DNA from: Sulfurisphaera ohwakuensis
GTDB lineage: Archaea > Thermoproteota > Thermoprotei_A > Sulfolobales > Sulfolobaceae
Reading direction: 5' to 3'
Length of the DNA stretch: 64,000 bases
Assembly: GCF_009729055.1 (NCBI RefSeq)
Contig: NZ_CP045484.1
Location: forward strand, 558,001 to 622,000
The number at the start of each line of letters is the position of its first letter. Position 1 is the first letter of the stretch. The position numbers and the translations under genes were made by a program. Below are positions 59,338 to 64,000 of the stretch, piece after piece. Below the pieces are notes generated by a model. It saw nothing but the letters and a program-made list of their open reading frames with translations. It did not search any database and had not been told where the DNA came from.

Positions 59338-60320
59338 GTGATGTGATAGATAAAATAAAAAAGCTAGCAATTGATGAGAGAGAAAAAGCGAATAAATTAA
59401 AAGCTGATATTTTACTTCTCTCCGAAGAAATTAGAAGAGGAAAAATTGATTTAACATTTGAAGAAGTTAAAGGAACTGTAGGGGAACATATAGCTTGTGC
59501 AATAGATGGTGGTAAACTTGAAGTGGATTTAGGTGATTCTTATCTTATTATTGCAAAAGCAGTATCTGTAATAGGAAAATATGGGGAAATTAAGGAGATA
59601 CCTCCGACTATAGTTAGAGATTTTAAGATAGTTAGTGATTATTATGGAGAGGATGAAGTTAAGAAACGGTCTATAATCCTTATGCTTACATTGGAGACCA
59701 ATTTACTCAGTCAAGCTAATTGTGATAAAATCTTCATTGATGGACCTTTAATTGATCCACCAGTATATGATGAGGAATTGGAGGAATATTTTCTAGTTAG
59801 AAGTAATGTGATTAAAAGGAAAGAACCAATAGGAATAGTGAAAAGGTTCAGTCATAGACTTTTGATAAACTACTTGAACGATATGGGTTACGATTTTTCA
59901 AACATTAGAGAAAGCTATCTAGTAACCATACTTTTCTCAGAATTAAGGAAAAGTTTAAAGAGTAAAGAAGCAGTTGCACTTGGATGGATTAATTGGGATG
60001 AAATATTTAAGAAAAAAAGTAATATATTCAAAGACCTTGAAGGGTTGAGTAGGGCGTATTTAAAATTAGGCCTAAAGATCTATTCGTCTTATTTCCAATT
60101 AAGTCCGATTTCTCCGGTGGTAAGGATAGATACGTTGTTACCAAGTGGATTAGACTTCATAAAGATATGGGGTATTGAAGGAGAAAAAGAGGTTACAATA
60201 TTAAATAAAATTGCAGATAGCCTTGCTAAGGTAAGGAGTGAAGAGGCTAACAGTTATGTTTCACTATTTCGAATGCTCAGAGGGAACGAAGATTTCTTTT
60301 CATATTTATCTAAGTTTTAG
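59334..60320 (+). CDS. NurA-type nuclease
   Basis: A 328-residue NurA-domain protein. The first motif, CAIDGGKLEVDLGDSYLIIA (Asp 58), is typical of NurA, which has an RNase-H-like fold and a Mn2+ site. A central LLTLETNLLSQ...FIDGPLIDPP segment supplies another Asp (IDG), and the C-terminal PVVRIDTLLPSG has the third acid. NurA resects DNA ends together with HerA. It is the last gene of the four-gene operon, starting ATGA over the previous stop, and overlaps the convergent winged-helix gene by 11 bp. Confidence 0.82.
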   Translation: MSDVIDKIKKLAIDEREKANKLKADILLLSEEIRRGKIDLTFEEVKGTVGEHIACAIDGGKLEVDLGDSYLIIAKAVSVIGKYGEIKEIPPTIVRDFKIVSDYYGEDEVKKRSIILMLTLETNLLSQANCDKIFIDGPLIDPPVYDEELEEYFLVRSNVIKRKEPIGIVKRFSHRLLINYLNDMGYDFSNIRESYLVTILFSELRKSLKSKEAVALGWINWDEIFKKKSNIFKDLEGLSRAYLKLGLKIYSSYFQLSPISPVVRIDTLLPSGLDFIKIWGIEGEKEVTILNKIADSLAKVRSEEANSYVSLFRMLRGNEDFFSYLSKF

Positions 60321-60639
60321 CTTCTTTTTTCTTTTTAACAATCTTTATTAGATCTATCACATCCTTCTTAGCTTCTTCTAATTCCTTCACAATTTTTATA
60401 TATTTTTCTAATCTTACTAATGCATCTCTTCCTTTTTCTGTTAACGAGTATGTTACTCTTTTCCCACTTTGAACTTTCTTTATATAGCCCTCTTTTTCAA
60501 GTAGTTCTAGGTATTTAGTTAATTCAATAAGATTAATACCAGCATTATACATAATTCTTGTTTTAGTGGAATTATTATTGCATGCACTTAAAATTGAGTA
60601 CATTATTTCGAGAGAAGTTCTCTTTAGTCTTTTGCTCAT
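60310..60639 (-). CDS. Sso10a-like winged-helix DNA-binding protein
   Basis: A 109-residue protein with a winged helix (EIMYSILSACNNNSTKTRIM, then NLIELTKYLELLEKEGYIKK, wing GKRVTYSLTEKGRD) and a long C-terminal basic coiled coil (about 75-109). This is the layout of Sso10a-type dimeric chromatin or regulatory proteins of Sulfolobales. It is convergent with the NurA gene and so close that a role in controlling the operon is plausible. Confidence 0.75.
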   Translation of the reverse strand: MSKRLKRTSLEIMYSILSACNNNSTKTRIMYNAGINLIELTKYLELLEKEGYIKKVQSGKRVTYSLTEKGRDALVRLEKYIKIVKELEEAKKDVIDLIKIVKKKKEAKT

Positions 60640-60730
60640 TATAATATTTCTATTCCTTAAAATATTTAAATGTTACGTGGTAAAAATAGTTACAGCTAAC
60701 TCTTAGTTTCTTAAAAAAATTCAAAACAAT

Positions 60731-61063
60731 ATGCTCTATGATTTAAGAAGGATTGATTACAAATTTGTTGAATTGCTGTTAGAAGAATATTTCTCAGATA
60801 ATAATAACGTTGTAAATGATTTTTATATAGTAAAAATAGCCGAAGATGATGAAAGAAAGATATATAGATTCAAAGTTTGGTTATTTAGACCAACCGATAC
60901 TAGAGTAGACGGGTTTACTGGTTATGTTTATTTTTATAGGAATAAAGTTGTAATAAAATTACCCGTAGTTAAGGAGATCAGGTTACAAAATGAATTCTTA
61001 GAGAGAATAATTAATCTTTTTGAGCAGATTTATCTAAGACTTGGTAGACAAGAAATTCTTTAA
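60731..61063 (+). CDS. Hypothetical protein, 110 residues
   Basis: A small protein with an N-terminal helix (YKFVELLLEEYFSDNNNV), then a beta-rich middle (RKIYRFKVWLFRPTDTRVDG, GYVYFYRNKVVIKLP) and a final helix (FLERIINLFEQIYLRLG). The middle resembles the beta-hairpin part of the convergent protein at 61034. I cannot assign a function. Its end overlaps that gene by 30 bp. Confidence 0.6.
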   Translation: MLYDLRRIDYKFVELLLEEYFSDNNNVVNDFYIVKIAEDDERKIYRFKVWLFRPTDTRVDGFTGYVYFYRNKVVIKLPVVKEIRLQNEFLERIINLFEQIYLRLGRQEIL

Positions 61064-61555
61064 CCATTGAAGTATTTTATCGTCATTGTTATCTTCCATA
61101 AACTTTATGTAGTTAGCAATAAAATCATTCAGATAAGAGTATTTATTTAGATATTCCTTTAACACTCTTATAGCTGTAGCTTTATTAATTTTATATTCCT
61201 TTTTCTCTCTTTCAAAATCTAAAACTGTCCTGTCCTCATAAAATATAATTCTACCTATTAGACTATCATCATTTAATATATCATATTCAACCCCATATAT
61301 GGTCTCTACAACGTAACTACCATCGTCAAATACCTTTATAGGTTTCTCTTTAAAGTAACTTCCTTTAATAACACTTATTCCTAGTACTCTTAGATATCTT
61401 CTAGTTAATTCGAGTATTTCATTCTCACTGCATTTACTATCTTTTTTATGCGATATTAAGTGCTTAATATCATCTTCAAAGACTTTTCTTCCACGTATTA
61501 ATCCGCTGTTAAATAATATGTCAAGAATTTCCAATACGTCTTTTTCACATTCCAT
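61034..61555 (-). CDS. Hypothetical protein, ParA-operon partner
   Basis: A 173-residue protein. It has an N-terminal acidic helical part (ECEKDVLEILDILFNSGLIR), a beta-rich middle (VFDDGSYVVETIYGVEYDIL; GRIIFYEDRTVLDFE) and two C-terminal helices. No known DNA-binding motif is obvious. It starts 24 bp after the stop of the ParA-like gene, so the two form an operon. In partition systems the small second gene usually encodes the DNA-binding adaptor, and this could be such a protein; that is inference. Confidence 0.6.
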   Translation of the reverse strand: MECEKDVLEILDILFNSGLIRGRKVFEDDIKHLISHKKDSKCSENEILELTRRYLRVLGISVIKGSYFKEKPIKVFDDGSYVVETIYGVEYDILNDDSLIGRIIFYEDRTVLDFEREKKEYKINKATAIRVLKEYLNKYSYLNDFIANYIKFMEDNNDDKILQWLKNFLSTKS

Positions 61556-61579
61556 AACGAATTCTTTGATGGGAAGTTA

Positions 61580-62353
61580 TTAAAGTATTATCTCCTCTTT
61601 CATGTCATTATTAATAATCCTTTCTGCTAACGTCCTTATCTCTGGAACTATAGGCAAATCTTCTATTTTGCCGTGAAATTGAAAAACTGAATCATAAAAT
61701 TTTACTATAACTCCTTTTGGAAAACCTAACTCTTTCATAAGCTTTTTTATACTTTCAATATATCTTTCTTTTTCCTCTATAGCCATATTTATTATTCCAG
61801 CCAATAATTTCCAATCTAAAGGTGCTTCAGCACTAATTCTTCTTAGATAAACTATAGAATCATCTATGGAAAATGGTAAAACATCTGAAATAAGTACAAC
61901 ATATGCTTTCTCATTAGGGAAAACTTGTTTAAAAGCCATAGTCTCGTATTTTATAGGATTAGAATCCCATGTTAGAAATACTGGATTATCTAAAATCATA
62001 TAATCAAAGTTTTCCTTCCTTAAAAAATTCTCATAAAAATTATAAAATTCTTGAATTTTCTTGAATTCTGTAAAAGCTTTATAAAAGTTAATACCACTAG
62101 AAAACATCTTTACAATCTTTAAACTTCCATCTTTAATTTTAATTTCTTTGTAAAAATTTTTGGGTTCCTTTCCAAAAGCTATTTGAACCAGTAAACCATC
62201 TTCATCGATTTTGGCTAATTGTGAGGTCCAATTCATCATATCTCTATCAATAAAAAGTATTTTCTTTCCTTTTTCGGCTAAAGCCTTAGCTAACATTAAA
62301 GACAACGTTGACTTTCCAACGCCGCCTTTATACGCATGAAAAGCAATTCTCAT
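61580..62353 (-). CDS. ParA/MinD-type ATPase
   Basis: A 257-residue deviant-Walker P-loop ATPase. It starts MRIAFHAYKGGVGKSTLSLM, with the signature Lys of the deviant Walker A, and continues IDRDMMNWTS and MILDNPVFLTWDSNP for switch regions. The usual D-x-P of Walker A' and D-x-P of Walker B are seen as DRDM and DNPV. ParA proteins form ATP-dependent dimers that move DNA or position complexes. It lies beside the HerA-NurA operon. A TnpB element lies 56 bp upstream of its start. Confidence 0.82.
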   Translation of the reverse strand: MRIAFHAYKGGVGKSTLSLMLAKALAEKGKKILFIDRDMMNWTSQLAKIDEDGLLVQIAFGKEPKNFYKEIKIKDGSLKIVKMFSSGINFYKAFTEFKKIQEFYNFYENFLRKENFDYMILDNPVFLTWDSNPIKYETMAFKQVFPNEKAYVVLISDVLPFSIDDSIVYLRRISAEAPLDWKLLAGIINMAIEEKERYIESIKKLMKELGFPKGVIVKFYDSVFQFHGKIEDLPIVPEIRTLAERIINNDMKEEIIL

Positions 62354-62408
62354 TGGTTACACATATGAGTATATTATTATTTATATCTTTTATCTCGCTA
62401 GTTAATCG

Positions 62409-63757
62409 TTATAAAGTTTAGGGGTTCAAAGGGGGCGAAAAACCTCGCCTTTTAAGGCGGGGATGGATAGCCCCCTTTGTAGAAATATTTTTTAATCCAC
62501 TCTCGAACATTTTATTAATGCCCAACGTAGGGTTCCGCTTTCGTGCATATGCTGACGATCAAACAATTAGGGCGTTAAAAGCCCAGTTGAGGTTAGCATG
62601 TGAGATGTACAACACCCTACGCTGGGCAGATATCTATTTCTACCAAAGGGACGGAAAGGGTCTTACACAAACGGAGTTAAGACAGCTCGCTCTAGATCTA
62701 AGAAAGCAAGATAAGGAGTACCAACAACTCTACTCACAAGTAGTACAGCAAATTGCCGATCGTTATTACGATGCTAGGGATAGGTTCTTCAAAGGTCTAG
62801 CACACTTTCCTAAGGAGAAGAAACCCCATAAGTACTACTCTCTTGTTTACCCACAAAGTGGGTGGAAAATACTTGAGAGCAGGGAAATAAGGACTAAGAG
62901 TAGGAAGAATAAGAAGAAGCTGGTGTTATTGAGGTTATCAAATCTCGGCGTGTTTAAGGTCATTGTTCATAGGGACTTCCCGCTTGACAAAGTAAAGAGG
63001 GTGGTAGTTAAACTAACACGTTCAGAGAGAGTATATGTCTCCTTCATAGTTGAAGGTGTTGGATTCCCTCAACTCCCAAAGACTGGTAAGGTAGTTGCAA
63101 TAGATGTTGGGATAGAGAAACTCTTAACCACGAGTGATGGGTTCTATTTCCCTAACTTGAGACCTTATGAGAGGGCACTTGAGAAGATAAGGAAACTCCA
63201 CAAGGTTCTCTCGAGGAAAGAGTTCTTGTCGAAAAATTGGTTTAAAGCAAAAGTGAAGTTAGCTAGGGGTTATGAACACTTGAAGAACTTGAGACAAGAT
63301 CTCTATATGAAGTTGGGTAAGTGGTTTGCACAACATTATGACGTTGTAGTAATGGAGGATATAGATGTTAAACAACTGGTGGAGGAGTCAGAAAGGAAGT
63401 TGAGGGTGAGGTTACATGATGTTGCGTTCCATGAGTTGAAGAGAATACTAGAATATCAGTTGGAAAAATATGGAAAGAAACTGTTGTTAATAAATCCAGC
63501 ATATACTTCAAAGATGTGTGTCAAATGCGGGTACGTAAAGAAGGAGTTAACTTTGACTGACCGTGTGTTCAGCTGTCCTAAGTGTGGTTGGGTTACTGAT
63601 CGTGATTATAACGCTTGCTTAAACATATTGAAGAGATCGGGGTGGGAGCCATCCTTAGTGCCTGTGGAGCTCCACCCTCTACCCGTAGCGAAAAGTTATG
63701 GGCAAGGTGGGGCTATGAAGCAGGAAGCTCCGCCCTTCAGGGCGGGGTAGCTCACAT
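62409..63757 (+). mobile_element. IS200/IS605-type TnpB-only element, copy 2
   Basis: This element has exactly the length (1349 bp) and limits of the unit at 33992-35340, with the same end hairpins. It begins TTATAAAGTTTAGG. The flanks are unrelated to those of copy 1, so the shared limits define the element well. It separates the ParA gene from the CBS gene. Confidence 0.85.
62518..63750 (+). CDS. tnpB: TnpB, RNA-guided RuvC-like nuclease, copy 2
   Basis: An intact 410-residue TnpB with the same catalytic residues (D196, E280, D361/D363) and Cys4 zinc finger as copy 1. It differs from copy 1 at about ten residues, among them S184P, V199I, K219R, A251G, M297V and S366C, all in the C-terminal 60%; the first half is the same. 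Both copies have all catalytic residues, so both may be active. Confidence 0.92.
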   Translation: MPNVGFRFRAYADDQTIRALKAQLRLACEMYNTLRWADIYFYQRDGKGLTQTELRQLALDLRKQDKEYQQLYSQVVQQIADRYYDARDRFFKGLAHFPKEKKPHKYYSLVYPQSGWKILESREIRTKSRKNKKKLVLLRLSNLGVFKVIVHRDFPLDKVKRVVVKLTRSERVYVSFIVEGVGFPQLPKTGKVVAIDVGIEKLLTTSDGFYFPNLRPYERALEKIRKLHKVLSRKEFLSKNWFKAKVKLARGYEHLKNLRQDLYMKLGKWFAQHYDVVVMEDIDVKQLVEESERKLRVRLHDVAFHELKRILEYQLEKYGKKLLLINPAYTSKMCVKCGYVKKELTLTDRVFSCPKCGWVTDRDYNACLNILKRSGWEPSLVPVELHPLPVAKSYGQGGAMKQEAPPFRAG

Positions 63758-63777
63758 CTCGTTAGTGTATCATTAAT
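63642..63777 (+). ncRNA. Probable TnpB guide RNA, copy 2
   Basis: The counterpart of the RNA at the end of copy 1. The stem CCCGTAGC (63682-63689) pairs with GTTATGGG (63695-63702). Both changes relative to copy 1 turn G-C pairs into G-U and are silent in the protein. The guide would begin at about 63758 with CTCGTTAGTG. The 5' end is a guess. Confidence 0.5.
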
Positions 63778-63861
63778 AAAATAGTTAATTCTATATTTAG
63801 GAATAAAATAAAACAAACGGAAAATCAAAAAGCTTTTCTTTTCATAGTCAATATTATATAT

Positions 63862-64000
63862 ATGAGAGCAAAAGTCTCAGATTATATGAATACAGCTGTT
63901 GTGACTGTATCCCTAAATTCTACAATGGAAGAGATATTAAGCATATTATCTAGAGAAAGTAGTGGAAGAGTCATAGTGCTTGATAATGAAAAACCTATTA
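63862..64000 (+). CDS. CBS-domain protein, cut by the window end
   Basis: The first 46 codons are visible: MRAKVSDYMNTAVVTVSLNS, then TMEEILSILSRESSGRVIVL. This is a classical CBS motif that binds adenosyl ligands. The gene continues beyond the window, so its total length and other domains are unknown. It starts at ATG 63862, about 100 bp after the TnpB element. Confidence 0.75.
   Translation, partial: MRAKVSDYMNTAVVTVSLNSTMEEILSILSRESSGRVIVLDNEKPI

Overview
This is an A+T-rich archaeal window from a thermoacidophile of the Sulfolobales, most likely Sulfurisphaera (Sulfolobus) tokodaii or a close relative. The clearest sign is the type 1 RNase H at 44274-44723: it has 149 residues, with D7, E52 and D76 in place and cysteines 58 and 145, as I remember for the characterised S. 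tokodaii enzyme. An HpaC-type flavin reductase, the LSm protein, SatP-like and Bat-like proteins, leaderless-looking promoters and ISH3-, IS1- and TnpB-type elements also fit. No rRNA or tRNA gene and no CRISPR array was seen.

Layout. (1) 1-14150 is accessory and gene-poor. It holds a repeat protein plus aspartic-protease module, a broken IS1-like element, VapBC, a HEPN-MNT pair, an MFS carrier, an acetoacetate-decarboxylase-family protein, a Rieske protein, an ISH3-like element inside a broken membrane-protein gene, and a decayed surface-protein gene. (2) 14154-30891 is a metabolic block: peroxiredoxin, a Bat-like regulator, an aromatic-ring pathway (flavin reductase, extradiol dioxygenase, two-component monooxygenase, FAA hydrolase), a cation/H+ antiporter, acetyl-CoA synthetase divergent from an acetate carrier, indolepyruvate ferredoxin oxidoreductase (iorAB) with a class III aminotransferase, and an orphan molybdenum hydroxylase. 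(3) 30978-39800 is again accessory: VapBC, DUF488, an Fe-S assembly protein, HEPN and MNT fragments split by a TnpB element, DUF929, regulators, a second protease module and an intact HEPN-MNT pair. (4) 40037-53514 holds a TPP enzyme, a second acyl-CoA synthetase, RNase HI, a structured G+C-rich element, a PadR-controlled ABC exporter, an SSS symporter pair, LSm and a membrane protein. (5) 54242-62353 is the most unusual part. It is a tight four-gene operon encoding a HerA-type DNA-translocating ATPase, a 960-residue P-loop ATPase, a coiled-coil protein and a NurA-type nuclease. A winged-helix protein, two unknown proteins and a ParA-like ATPase follow. (6) A second, about 98% identical TnpB element and the start of a CBS-domain gene close the window.

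How the parts fit. The metabolic blocks suggest peptide, amino-acid and aromatic carbon use: transamination to 2-oxo acids, oxidative decarboxylation by IorAB to acyl-CoA, hydroxylation and ring cleavage of phenolics, and acetate uptake and activation. The accessory blocks are rich in toxin-antitoxin-like modules (two VapBC, one intact HEPN-MNT pair and broken ones), transposon debris and degenerate dispersed repeats. The HerA/P-loop/coiled-coil/NurA operon sits next to ParA and a TnpB element. It looks like a DNA-processing machine separate from the usual Mre11-Rad50-HerA-NurA repair locus, and it is the best candidate here for an undescribed defence, plasmid-exclusion or chromosome-maintenance system.
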